Source: an uncultured Alphaproteobacteria bacterium (GTDB taxonomy: Bacteria; Pseudomonadota; Alphaproteobacteria; SP197). From it: a stretch of DNA of 64,000 nucleotides. Position 1 is the first letter of the stretch. Every line of letters begins with the position of its first letter. Location of the stretch: assembly GCA_943787175.1 (NCBI GenBank), contig CALSLK010000007.1, positions 1 through 64,000 of the forward strand, written 5' to 3'. The position numbers were made by a program, and so were the translations under genes. The notes under the pieces are model-generated. The model saw only the letters and a program-made list of their open reading frames with translations. It searched no databases and had not been told where the DNA came from. Shown piece by piece: positions 26,239 to 34,691 of the stretch.

Positions 26239-27161
26239 CCGATACGACCGAGGACACACCGAAGAAAAAGAAAGCGATGTCCATGACGGCCGAAGCGGCC
26301 GCCGCGGATGAGCGTGGTTCACAGGATGCTGGGTTTGTTCAGTCCAAGCACGCCGGCCATCACTGGTCTGGTGAAGCGCCGATGTTCATCTACGCCGTTT
26401 GGTATCTGGCGTTTCTGTACATTCCTGTGATGTTCCTGCCGCTTTTTTCGTTCAACGACTCGATTTACGTCGCATTCCCCCTGAAGGGCTTCACCCTGCA
26501 GTGGTATGGCGACATGGTCGACAATCCTGCCCTGCTGCGGGCGCTGGAAAACAGCGTCAAGGTCGGCTTCGGCGTTGCCATGGCTTCAACCTTCCTGGGT
26601 ATGTTCGCGGCCAAGGCGATGACTCGCTACTACATGCCGGGCAAGGGACCGATTACCAGCTTCATCATGCTGCCGCTGGTCATTCCTGGTATTGTTCTGG
26701 GCATCGCGCTGCTCGTGATTTCCAACACGATGGGCATGAGCCTCTCGCTTTGGACGATTGCCGCCGCGCACACGCTGATCGGCGTGCCATTTGCCATGCT
26801 GGTGATGGTTTCCAGACTTGAAGGCTTCGACAGGAATCTGGAGGAAGCTTCGCTCGATCTGGGCGAAGGCGTCGTCCAGACATTCCTGAGGATTACCCTG
26901 CCGCTGGCCTGGCCTGGCATTCTTGCCAGTGTTCTCCTGACCTTCACGATCTCGTTCGATGAGTTCATTCTGGCCTTCTTCCTGGCTGGTAACGAGGTCA
27001 CGCTGCCAATCTACATCTGGAGCCAGTTGCGCTTCCCCAACCGTTTGCCAATGGTGCTTTCGCTGGGTGCTTGTGTGCTGGTCTTCTCGTTCTTCATCGT
27101 TACCTTCTCTGAAGTCATGCGCCGACGTGGCGTAGGACCCCAGGGCGGCGCAGCCATCTGA
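26235..27161 (+). CDS. ABC transporter permease, PotC-like
   Basis: A 308-residue permease. A hydrophilic N-terminal extension of about 50 residues (MTDTTEDTPKKKKAMSMTAE) precedes the first helix (FIYAVWYLAFLYIPVMFLPL). It has the EAA loop EEASLDLGEGVVQTFLRITLPLAWPG. Together with the PotB-like partner it forms the channel of the polyamine-type importer. The start overlaps the upstream stop, which is typical of tightly coupled permease pairs. Confidence 0.9.
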   Translation: MTDTTEDTPKKKKAMSMTAEAAAADERGSQDAGFVQSKHAGHHWSGEAPMFIYAVWYLAFLYIPVMFLPLFSFNDSIYVAFPLKGFTLQWYGDMVDNPALLRALENSVKVGFGVAMASTFLGMFAAKAMTRYYMPGKGPITSFIMLPLVIPGIVLGIALLVISNTMGMSLSLWTIAAAHTLIGVPFAMLVMVSRLEGFDRNLEEASLDLGEGVVQTFLRITLPLAWPGILASVLLTFTISFDEFILAFFLAGNEVTLPIYIWSQLRFPNRLPMVLSLGACVLVFSFFIVTFSEVMRRRGVGPQGGAAI

Positions 27162-27234
27162 GGATTTGGCTGCTGGGTGTTGAATGATGCGTTTTCTCTC
27201 CTCAACCCGTTAACAACAATGGACGTGGGCGCTC

Positions 27235-28335
27235 ATGTTGCGTGACGATTATATTGCTATCAAAAACACGTCGAAGCATTTCGGCAGTGTCAAGGCTGTG
27301 GACGACATCACGTTCGACATCGCGGAAGCAGAGTTCTTCTCGCTGTTGGGTGCGTCGGGTTGCGGTAAAACAACGCTGCTTCGTATGCTTGCGGGCTTCG
27401 AACAGCCGACCTTGGGCAACATCTATATTGATGGTCAGCCTCAGGCGGGTGTTCCTCCGCATCAGCGTCCGGTCAACATGGTGTTTCAGAATTACGCCAT
27501 TTTCCCGCATCTCAATGTTCACAAGAACATTGCCTATGGCATGCGGAAATCGGGTCTGACCAAAGCGGAAGTCGATCGTGAGGTCGATGAGATGCTGGAG
27601 CTGATCAAGCTGCCGGGTTACGGCAATCGCGGCGCGCACCAGCTTTCTGGTGGTCAGCGTCAGCGTATTGCGCTTGCCCGCGCTCTGATCAAACGCCCCA
27701 AGGTGTTGCTGCTTGATGAGCCGCTTGGCGCGCTCGACAAGAAGTTGCGTGAGCAGATGCAGCTTGAGCTGCGCGCCCTGCAACGCGACGTTGGCATTAC
27801 CTTCGTGTTCGTGACGCATGATCAGGAAGAAGCCATGACCATGTCAGACCGCATTGCGGTCATGTCTATGGGCAAGGTGCTCCAGATTGACTCCCCGACC
27901 AGCCTCTATGAGGTTCCCAAGGTCAAGGAAGTCGCCGACTTCATCGGAACGATCAATTTCTTCGATGGTTCGATCAAGGGTAAGGAAGGCGACGCAACCG
28001 TTCTGGATGTTGAAGGTCTTGGAACCGTGCGTTCCACGTCTTCGGGTGCCAATGCACCGACCGCAGGTACGACCACGGTCGCCATCCGGCCTGAGAAGTT
28101 CAATCTGACCTTCCAGCAGCCCAATGTTGAAGCCAACATGGTTGAAGGTTCCATTCAGGCAGCAGCTTACCTGGGTGATCGCAGCCATTACTATATTCAG
28201 GTGCCTGGACGGGATGCCCCGATTGCGGTTGCAGCCCAGAATGCCCAGCGGACTATGGAAGCTATTGATGCTGATAAGCACGACAAGGTCTGGCTTACGT
28301 GGGACGAAGATTCAGCTCTGCTGCTGAACAACTGA
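27235..28335 (+). CDS. ABC transporter ATP-binding protein, PotA-like
   Basis: A 366-residue ATPase. Walker A LGASGCGKTTLLR, Q-loop VFQNYAIFPHL, signature LSGGQRQRIALARAL, Walker B VLLLDEPLGALD and switch His in FVTHDQEEAMTMSDR are all intact, and the C-terminal part (about 235-360) is a TOBE-type regulatory domain (ATTVAIRPEKFNL). It drives the PotB/PotC-like permeases encoded immediately upstream. The gene ends at a strong terminator, so the permease-ATPase unit is a complete transcript. Confidence 0.92.
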   Translation: MLRDDYIAIKNTSKHFGSVKAVDDITFDIAEAEFFSLLGASGCGKTTLLRMLAGFEQPTLGNIYIDGQPQAGVPPHQRPVNMVFQNYAIFPHLNVHKNIAYGMRKSGLTKAEVDREVDEMLELIKLPGYGNRGAHQLSGGQRQRIALARALIKRPKVLLLDEPLGALDKKLREQMQLELRALQRDVGITFVFVTHDQEEAMTMSDRIAVMSMGKVLQIDSPTSLYEVPKVKEVADFIGTINFFDGSIKGKEGDATVLDVEGLGTVRSTSSGANAPTAGTTTVAIRPEKFNLTFQQPNVEANMVEGSIQAAAYLGDRSHYYIQVPGRDAPIAVAAQNAQRTMEAIDADKHDKVWLTWDEDSALLLNN

Positions 28336-28353
28336 TCCACTGACGTTTCATGA

Positions 28354-28390
28354 AGCGCGCGGTGTCGTAGGCACCGCGCGCTTTTTCTTT
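28354..28390 (+). terminator. Rho-independent terminator after the ATPase gene
   Basis: An 11-base stem AGCGCGCGGTG/CACCGCGCGCT with a TCGTAGG loop is followed by TTTTTCTTTT. Confidence 0.9.
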
Positions 28391-28420
28391 TCTACTTCTT
28401 TTTCGCACCGTGAGTCCGCC

Positions 28421-29599
28421 ATGCGTTACGCACCAATCGTCGATCGTCTTGCCAACGAGGGCGCCCGTGCCTGGGAAGTCCATGGCCGCGCCATGCAACT
28501 TCGCAGGGAAGGGCGCGATGTTGTAATCCTGAGCATCGGGGATCCTGATTTCGAAACCCCTGAGGCCATTACCAAAGCGATGGTCGAGAAGGTCCAGGGC
28601 GGTGATACCAATTACGGCTGGATTGACGGTGGCCCGGACCTCAAAGCTGCGATTGCCGGCTATCACACACGCCAGACCGGCCAGGAGGTTGGACCTGCCA
28701 ACATTTCCATGACCCTGGGCGCACAGGGCGGCCTCTATGGCGCCGTCATGTGTGTGGCCGGAGATGGCGACGAGGTGATCGTGCCGCAACCGGTCTATGT
28801 GACCTACGAGTCCGTGGTACAGGCCTCTGGTGCCGCAATGGTACACGCCCCCCTGCGGGCCGAGCGCGATTTTCATATTGATGCTGCCGATGTGGAGGCT
28901 GCCGTGACGCCGCGCTCGCGCGCAGTCATGATCAACACGCCCCACAACCCAACAGGTGCAGCCTATCGGCGCGAAGACCTGATGGCCCTGGGCGAGGTCT
29001 GCAAGGCGCACGATCTCTGGCTGATCTCAGACGAGGTCTACAGCCGCACCTTGTTTGATGGCCGTCAGCATGTTTCGCCTGCTGCCCTGCTGGGGCTGGC
29101 TGAACGCACTATCGTGGTCGACAGCCTTTCGAAGTCTCATGCCATGACCGGTTGGCGTGTCGGATGGACCGTGGGACCCGAGGAATTCACTCGTCACATG
29201 TATTACCTGGGCCTTGCGCTCCACTACGGTCCGCCGACCTTCATTCAGTCCTCGGTTGCCGTCGCCTTCTCGGATGATTTTCCCGAAGTCGAGGCGATGC
29301 GTGCCCAGTATGAAATTCGCCGCAATCTTGTCTGTGATGCCCTGGAAGGAAACAAGCGCGTTCGGGTGATCAAGCCCGAGGGCTCCTGTTTCATGATGAT
29401 GGATGTGCGTGACAGTGGCCTGAGTTCCCATGAATTCGCCCACCGCCTTCTCGAAGAAGCAGGCGTTTCGCTCCTGCCCGGCGAAGGTTTTGGCCCCAGC
29501 GGCAGCGGATTTGTGCGTTTTTCACTGACTGCACCAGACGCCGATCTGGCCGAGGCGGCCCAGCGCATCACACGTTTCGTCAATACGTTGAACACATAA
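28421..29599 (+). CDS. Class I/II PLP aminotransferase (392 aa)
   Basis: A fold type I aminotransferase. Seen: SIGDPDFETPEAI near the start, GAQGGLYGAVM, NTPHNPTGAAY, SDEVYSRTLFDG with the Asp and Tyr that contact PLP, the PLP lysine in SLSKSHAMTGWRVGW, and the substrate-carboxylate Arg in VRFSLT near the end. Such enzymes transaminate aspartate, aromatic or other amino acids. It lies just after the polyamine-type transporter but behind a terminator, so a shared pathway is possible rather than proved. Confidence 0.87.
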   Translation: MRYAPIVDRLANEGARAWEVHGRAMQLRREGRDVVILSIGDPDFETPEAITKAMVEKVQGGDTNYGWIDGGPDLKAAIAGYHTRQTGQEVGPANISMTLGAQGGLYGAVMCVAGDGDEVIVPQPVYVTYESVVQASGAAMVHAPLRAERDFHIDAADVEAAVTPRSRAVMINTPHNPTGAAYRREDLMALGEVCKAHDLWLISDEVYSRTLFDGRQHVSPAALLGLAERTIVVDSLSKSHAMTGWRVGWTVGPEEFTRHMYYLGLALHYGPPTFIQSSVAVAFSDDFPEVEAMRAQYEIRRNLVCDALEGNKRVRVIKPEGSCFMMMDVRDSGLSSHEFAHRLLEEAGVSLLPGEGFGPSGSGFVRFSLTAPDADLAEAAQRITRFVNTLNT

Positions 29600-29696
29600 C
29601 CCCTGCTTGCCTTCACCTTCGCGTCAGGGCGGGCGCTCTGCCTTGCATTGGCCATGGAGCAAGGCCACGTTAAGGCAGAAGTTCACGTGAGGTTTG

Positions 29697-30281
29697 ATGG
29701 AGACGTCCAAGGTCCTGACATCCGATAATCAGGCAGAGACCGCACGATCACCGCGCCGCTGGATCTATGTCATCCCGGTTGTGGGGTTCGTGATTCTGGC
29801 ATTCGCTCTGGCACTGGGGTTGCAGCGTGATCCCAGTCTGCTGCCGTCTGTTCTGGTAGGCGGGCCGGCGCCCACAATCGCCCTGCCTGCCGTGCCTGGT
29901 TATGGCCCTGAGTTCACCAATGCCGATTTCATGGGCAAGGTAAGTCTGGTGAATGTTTTTGCCTCCTGGTGCGTCAGCTGCCGCTATGAGCATCCGCTCC
30001 TGATGGAAGTCGCGAAATCCGGGGATGTTGCGGTCTATGGTCTCGCCTACAAGGATGCGCCTGAAGACACTGCGGAATGGCTGGACCAGTTCGGAAACCC
30101 CTTTACCGGAACTGCTGCAGATGTCAGCGGGCGCGCCGGTATCGACTGGGGAGTTTATGGTGTGCCTGAAACGTTTCTGATCGCGCCTGATGGCACGGTT
30201 GCCTTCAAACATGTCGGGCCGATCACGGTTGAGAGCTGGCGCGATAGCCTGGCGCCCAGAATAGCGGAGTTGTTGCAATGA
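29697..30281 (+). CDS. ccmG: Cytochrome c biogenesis thioredoxin-like protein CcmG/DsbE
   Basis: A 194-residue membrane-anchored thioredoxin-like protein. One N-terminal helix (WIYVIPVVGFVILAFALALG) anchors it, and the periplasmic domain carries the active site FASWCVSCRYEHP and the cis-Pro region YGVPETFLIAPDG. CcmG keeps apocytochrome c heme-binding cysteines reduced. I chose the ATG at 29697 over the TTG just before. The next gene, another thioredoxin, overlaps the stop (ATGA), and ccdA follows, so this is a compact electron-relay operon. Confidence 0.88.
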   Translation: METSKVLTSDNQAETARSPRRWIYVIPVVGFVILAFALALGLQRDPSLLPSVLVGGPAPTIALPAVPGYGPEFTNADFMGKVSLVNVFASWCVSCRYEHPLLMEVAKSGDVAVYGLAYKDAPEDTAEWLDQFGNPFTGTAADVSGRAGIDWGVYGVPETFLIAPDGTVAFKHVGPITVESWRDSLAPRIAELLQ

Positions 30282-30865
30282 TAAGACGCCGCCTGACTGT
30301 TTTGCTGGTCCTGTTTGCAGGCCTGATGGTGAACCAGGGCCTGGTCGCGGCTGCACAGGACGGCCTGCCGAACCTGGCCTGGCTCGACCCGCCGCGCGTG
30401 GCGCCTGATGTGGAATATCTGGTCGAGGGCGGGGAAGTCCAGACCCTGGATGCCTTTCTTGGCAAGGTTGTCGTGCTGAACTTCTGGGCGACCTGGTGCC
30501 CGCCCTGTGTTGCAGAGATGCCCTATCTCGATGAACTGGCCGGCGCCCATGGCGGCGACCACCTCGTTGTCGTGACCATGGCGATGGAACGTGCAGCCGA
30601 GTCCAAGATCCTGGAGTTTTATGAACGTATCGGGTCACACAACCTGGGTATCTATCGTGACCCGGATATGGCTCTGGCGCGTTCCATGCGCGTTTTCGGA
30701 CTGCCCACGACTCTGCTGATCGACCACGAAGGCAACGTCGTTGCCCAGCTTGTAGGCGAGGCACACTGGAGTGGTGATGCCGCACTGGCTGATATCCTTC
30801 CGCTAGTCGAAGCAGCCAGACTGGCCTCTGCCAATGTGGTGGAGCAGGCGGCTCTGTCGGACTGA
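30278..30865 (+). CDS. TlpA/ResA-family thiol-disulfide oxidoreductase
   Basis: A 195-residue periplasmic thioredoxin with an N-terminal signal or anchor (LTVLLVLFAGLMVNQGLVAAA), the active site FWATWCPPCVAEMPYLDEL and the cis-Pro loop FGLPTTLLIDHEG. Proteins of this type reduce cytochrome c apoproteins or CuA-site cysteines. It overlaps ccmG by 4 bases and lies 19 bases before ccdA, whose product would supply its electrons. Confidence 0.88.
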   Translation: MIRRRLTVLLVLFAGLMVNQGLVAAAQDGLPNLAWLDPPRVAPDVEYLVEGGEVQTLDAFLGKVVVLNFWATWCPPCVAEMPYLDELAGAHGGDHLVVVTMAMERAAESKILEFYERIGSHNLGIYRDPDMALARSMRVFGLPTTLLIDHEGNVVAQLVGEAHWSGDAALADILPLVEAARLASANVVEQAALSD

Positions 30866-30884
30866 TCAAGGGTCAGAAAGCTCC

Positions 30885-31622
30885 ATGGAAATCTCCGGCA
30901 TCGGTCTTTTCAGTGCATTCCTGGCAGGGTTGATCTCCTTTCTGTCACCCTGCGTGCTGCCGCTGGTGCCAGCTTACGTTTCCTACATTGCCGGTGAATC
31001 CCTGGAAGACCTGACCGGTGAGACGACGCGTAAGCAGCGCATGACAACCCTGTTGCTGAGCCTGTTGTTCGTTCTGGGGTTCACAACGGTCTTTGTTCTG
31101 ATGGGCGCCAGCGCGACTGCTATCGGTGACCTGCTCCTGCGTTATCGTCACATTTTAGAAACCGTTGCCGGTGTTGTGGTGATCCTGTTTGGTCTGGTCA
31201 TGATTGGATTGGTCCGCTTCCAGGGCCTGCAGCGCGACGTGCGTTTTCACCTCAATGTGCCCGGCGGCCAGCCGATCGGTGCCTACATCCTGGGTGCAGC
31301 CTTTGCCTTTGGCTGGACGCCCTGCATTGGACCCGTTCTGGGTGGTATCCTGGCGATTGCCGCCGTCGGCAACACGGTGGCCGGTGGCATGATCCTACTG
31401 GGGGTCTATTCGCTGGGCCTTGGTGTTCCGTTCCTGATCGCGGCAGCCTTTACCGGATTCTTCCTGCGTCACATGCGCGGGTTGGGCAAGTTCGGGCGGC
31501 GCATGCAGATTGCGGCAGGCATCATTCTGGTTCTGATGGGACTGGCAATGATCACGGGTTACCTCTCGGAATTCGCCTTCTGGCTGCTCCAGACCTTCCC
31601 GGCTCTGGCCACGATCGGCTAA
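30885..31622 (+). CDS. ccdA: Cytochrome c biogenesis protein CcdA (DsbD transmembrane domain)
   Basis: A 245-residue inner-membrane protein with six or so helices. The two redox cysteines sit in the conserved helix-start motifs FLSPCVLPLVPAY and FGWTPCIGPVLGG. CcdA carries electrons from cytoplasmic thioredoxin across the membrane to CcmG/TlpA-type proteins. The ATG at 30885 (MEISGIGLFSAFLAG) fits the family start; a longer frame would overlap the upstream gene without support. Confidence 0.92.
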   Translation: MEISGIGLFSAFLAGLISFLSPCVLPLVPAYVSYIAGESLEDLTGETTRKQRMTTLLLSLLFVLGFTTVFVLMGASATAIGDLLLRYRHILETVAGVVVILFGLVMIGLVRFQGLQRDVRFHLNVPGGQPIGAYILGAAFAFGWTPCIGPVLGGILAIAAVGNTVAGGMILLGVYSLGLGVPFLIAAAFTGFFLRHMRGLGKFGRRMQIAAGIILVLMGLAMITGYLSEFAFWLLQTFPALATIG

Positions 31623-31704
31623 AGCGATCCCCGGCAAACGTGCCAGAGCCTGATCGTTTCAGATTGTTTCCAACTGGAACGTTCCTGCTCTAGGCTCCAA
31701 CACC

Positions 31705-32019
31705 ATGGCCAGTACAGAATATGAGAGTTACTACGCTGTCATCCGGGCGATTCCGCCTGGCCGGGTGATGACCTACGGCGACATCGCCAAGGAGGCCGGC
31801 AATCCCAAATGGGCCCGGCGCGTGGGTTATGCGCTCTCTGCCTGCAGTGACCCAACGGTTCCCTGGTGGCGTGTCATCAATGCCCAGGGCCGCATCAGCC
31901 GTGGTAGTGGTCGAACCCCGGAAGGTGTTGACCAGCAACGTGATCTGCTCGAAAGCGAAGGTGTCTACATCGACCTTGAAGGTTTGATCGATCTCAAGGC
32001 CTATCGGCATCTCTCCTGA
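31705..32019 (+). CDS. Alkyltransferase-like protein (ATL, MGMT family)
   Basis: A 104-residue, DNA-binding domain-only relative of O6-alkylguanine-DNA alkyltransferase. The winged helix is clear (YAVIRAIPPGRVMTYGDIAKEAG, ARRVGYALSA). At the active site the MGMT motif PCHRV is replaced by PWWRV (P53-V57), so the alkyl-accepting Cys is Trp54. ATL proteins bind O6-alkylguanine in DNA without repairing it and flag it for nucleotide excision repair. The second Trp, in place of the usual His, is less common. Confidence 0.88.
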   Translation: MASTEYESYYAVIRAIPPGRVMTYGDIAKEAGNPKWARRVGYALSACSDPTVPWWRVINAQGRISRGSGRTPEGVDQQRDLLESEGVYIDLEGLIDLKAYRHLS

Positions 32020-32136
32020 ACCAAAGGAGGCCGCCTGGGGTTCCACCTCGATCATGATTGGGATGCAGGCGCGTGTTGTTCCGCCGTTGTGGGTGCGCAA
32101 TGATGCGGTTCCAGGGAAACGAAGGGCAGTCACGGC

Positions 32137-33216
32137 ATGAACCTCTTGAGCTTTGCGCTTTATTTCGCGATTGCCGGCTTCACGCTCTATCTGATGATTG
32201 TCGGCAAGGCGCTTATCCTGCCCTTTGTTGTCGCTATCGTGTTCTGGTACCTGATTTCAACCTTGGCCAAGACCTATTCCAGGTTGGGAACGTGGGGTTT
32301 CACCTTGCCGTCCTGGCTGGCGATGACGTTTGCCGTTTTGACCTTTGTGGCCGCGCTTTCCGCCCTGGTCGATCTGACCAGCACTAATATCGGCGAGGTT
32401 GTGAAGGCAGCACCGACCTATCAGGCCAATGTGGAACGCCTGTTGCAGCAAGCTGTGACCTTTCTTGGTTTGGGTGAGCTGCCAACCGTCGATCAACTGC
32501 GCAAACAGGTCAATCTGGGCAGCATTGCCGGGCAACTCGCCTCGGGTGCCGCCAGCTTCCTGGGGAATGTGGGTATCATCCTGGTTTATGTGGTCTTCCT
32601 GCTGGTCGAGCAGAGTGGCTTCAGTGCCAAGGTTGATGCTGTGGTCGGGGACGATGAAGCAAGGCGCGCACGTGTCAAACACATCATCGATCGCATCAAT
32701 GCCGATATTCGCATGTACCTGTGGGTCAAGACCTTGCTTTCAATCGGCACGGGCGGAATCTCGTACCTGGTCATGATTGCCGTGGGTGTTGAATATGCCG
32801 AATTCTGGGCCGTTTTAATTTTCCTGCTCAATTATATTCCTACCTTCGGCTCGATCCTGGGCATCGTGTTCCCACTACTTCAGACGCTGGTTCAGTTTGA
32901 CGAGCCGTTGACCCCTTTCATCATTGTTGCGGTTTCGCTGGGTGCGACACAGCTCATTACGGGCAATGTCGTTGAACCCAAGATGATGGGTAAATCGCTC
33001 AGCCTGAGTCCCCTCGTCATCCTGGTCTCTCTGGCGGTGTGGGGCAGCATCTGGGGCGTGATCGGCATGTTTCTCAGTGTTCCGATCACGGTGATTGCCA
33101 TGATTGTCTTCGCCCAGTTTCGCGTCACGCGACCCATCGCGATCATTTTGTCGTCGGACGGGGATGTCTCGCACCTCGAGAGTGAGGATTCCGGACCGAC
33201 CGCGGCACCGGTATGA
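32137..33216 (+). CDS. AI-2E family transporter (UPF0118/PerM family)
   Basis: A 359-residue membrane protein with about eight helices, two at the N-terminus (FALYFAIAGFTLYLMIVGKA, LPFVVAIVFWYLISTL), a soluble insertion (about 80-150) and a C-terminal bundle with FLLNYIPTFGSILGIVFP and GNVVEPKMMGKSLSLSPLVILVSL, which are family hallmarks. Some members export autoinducer-2 or exchange Na+/H+; function here is unknown. The stop overlaps the next start by 4 bases (ATGA), coupling it to the thioredoxin/NHL protein. Confidence 0.88.
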   Translation: MNLLSFALYFAIAGFTLYLMIVGKALILPFVVAIVFWYLISTLAKTYSRLGTWGFTLPSWLAMTFAVLTFVAALSALVDLTSTNIGEVVKAAPTYQANVERLLQQAVTFLGLGELPTVDQLRKQVNLGSIAGQLASGAASFLGNVGIILVYVVFLLVEQSGFSAKVDAVVGDDEARRARVKHIIDRINADIRMYLWVKTLLSIGTGGISYLVMIAVGVEYAEFWAVLIFLLNYIPTFGSILGIVFPLLQTLVQFDEPLTPFIIVAVSLGATQLITGNVVEPKMMGKSLSLSPLVILVSLAVWGSIWGVIGMFLSVPITVIAMIVFAQFRVTRPIAIILSSDGDVSHLESEDSGPTAAPV

Positions 33217-34670
33217 ACGCGCCCGTTCGTGCGCCAGAGATTGATCGGCCGGCGACCACCTGGTTCAACGTTGCCGGGCCCATGAATCTGGCCGACCTGC
33301 GCGGCCGCTTCGTGATTCTCGATTTCTGGACGTTTTGTTGCATCAACTGCTTGCACATCCTGCCGATGTTGCGCCGTATCGAGGAAACGTTCCCCGAAGA
33401 GGTTGTGGTGATCGGCGTTCATACGCCCAAGTTCTTTGCCGAGCGTGAGGCCGACAACGTGGCTGCGGCGATTGCGCGCTACGATATCCGCCATCCCGTC
33501 GTGCATGATCCCAACATGACGATCTGGCGCGAATATGCCGTGCGTGCCTGGCCGACCCTGGTGTTCCTTGATCCCGGCGGATACGTCATCGGCCACGCAT
33601 CGGGCGAACCCGATCCCGATCGTCTGCTTCAGGCGGTCGAAGACCTTGTCAGTCAGGGACGGGAGCAGGGCGCTCTGGAACCACGCCTGACCCAGCTTGT
33701 TGCACCCGTTGCCGTGGGGGAAAACCTCTCTTTCCCGGGAAAAATCAAGGCGCTCCATGGCGGTGGTTGGGCAGTTGCCGATGCCGGCCACAATCAGATC
33801 GTTCTGCTCGATGATGCCGGGGGTATCCGCCAGCGGATCGGTTCCGGCGAACCAGGCTTTGCCGATGGTCCTGCCGAAGAAGCTTCGTTTGAAGCGCCAC
33901 AGGGGCTCATTTCGGACGCTTCCTGCATCTACGTTGCTGATACCAGTAACCATTCCATTCGCGCGGTTGATCGTGGCACCGGTACTGTGACAACCCTTGC
34001 CGGAACGGGAAAGCGCGGAGCCATTCTTGGCGTGCCATCGCCCGCTGGAATAACGGCTCTTGCCTCACCCTGGGATCTTGAACTGCTGGATGGCCGCCTC
34101 CTGTTTGCCAATGCGGGAAGCCATCAGCTGGGTGTGTTCGACCTGGCTGACGGCACGGTTGCACGGCTAGCGGGAACTGGTGCTGAGGCTCTGGTTGATG
34201 GTGATGCCTGTGATGAGGCTGTGCTCGCTCAGCCCAGCGGCCTTGCCCTTGATGAAGAAGGAAACCGGCTCTTCTTTGCTGACAGCGAGACTTCATCCAT
34301 TCGGGTTCTGGATCTTCAATCCCTGACGGTCACAACACTTGTCGGCACAGGCCTGTTTGATTTTGGCCACCAGAACGGACTGTTGCGGGATGCGCGGTTC
34401 CAGCATGCGCTTGGGCTGGCCTGGCGTGGTGATGGCCTGATCGTCGCCGATAGCTACAATCGTGCGGTGCGTTTCCTGGACCTTGAAGCTGGTACCGTGC
34501 GTGACCTGGAACCGGGCATGACCTGTCAGGACCCGGTATGCCTGCGTCTGGGTGAGCCGGCCGGTATTGCCGTCAGGGGTTCGGGCGAAATCCTGCTGGC
34601 CGATACCAACAATCATCGGATCCTGATCATGGACCCCGTCGGCAGAACCTATCGGACCTGGCTGCGCTGA
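33213..34670 (+). CDS. Thioredoxin-like/NHL-repeat protein (NHLRC2-like)
   Basis: A 485-residue two-domain protein. Residues about 15-150 form a thioredoxin-like domain with the unusual FWTFCCINCLHILP active site (C42, C43, C46), and about 170-480 form an NHL beta-propeller with repeated blades such as GVSDASCIYVADTSNHSIRAV-type segments (VADTSNHSIR, VADSYNRAVR, LADTNNHRI). The CCINC motif and this domain order are those of animal NHLRC2. There is no signal peptide, so it is probably cytosolic. Function in bacteria is not established; it is translationally coupled to an AI-2E-family permease. Confidence 0.85.
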   Translation: MNAPVRAPEIDRPATTWFNVAGPMNLADLRGRFVILDFWTFCCINCLHILPMLRRIEETFPEEVVVIGVHTPKFFAEREADNVAAAIARYDIRHPVVHDPNMTIWREYAVRAWPTLVFLDPGGYVIGHASGEPDPDRLLQAVEDLVSQGREQGALEPRLTQLVAPVAVGENLSFPGKIKALHGGGWAVADAGHNQIVLLDDAGGIRQRIGSGEPGFADGPAEEASFEAPQGLISDASCIYVADTSNHSIRAVDRGTGTVTTLAGTGKRGAILGVPSPAGITALASPWDLELLDGRLLFANAGSHQLGVFDLADGTVARLAGTGAEALVDGDACDEAVLAQPSGLALDEEGNRLFFADSETSSIRVLDLQSLTVTTLVGTGLFDFGHQNGLLRDARFQHALGLAWRGDGLIVADSYNRAVRFLDLEAGTVRDLEPGMTCQDPVCLRLGEPAGIAVRGSGEILLADTNNHRILIMDPVGRTYRTWLR

Positions 34671-34691
34671 CACCTGTCTTGCGGTGAACCC

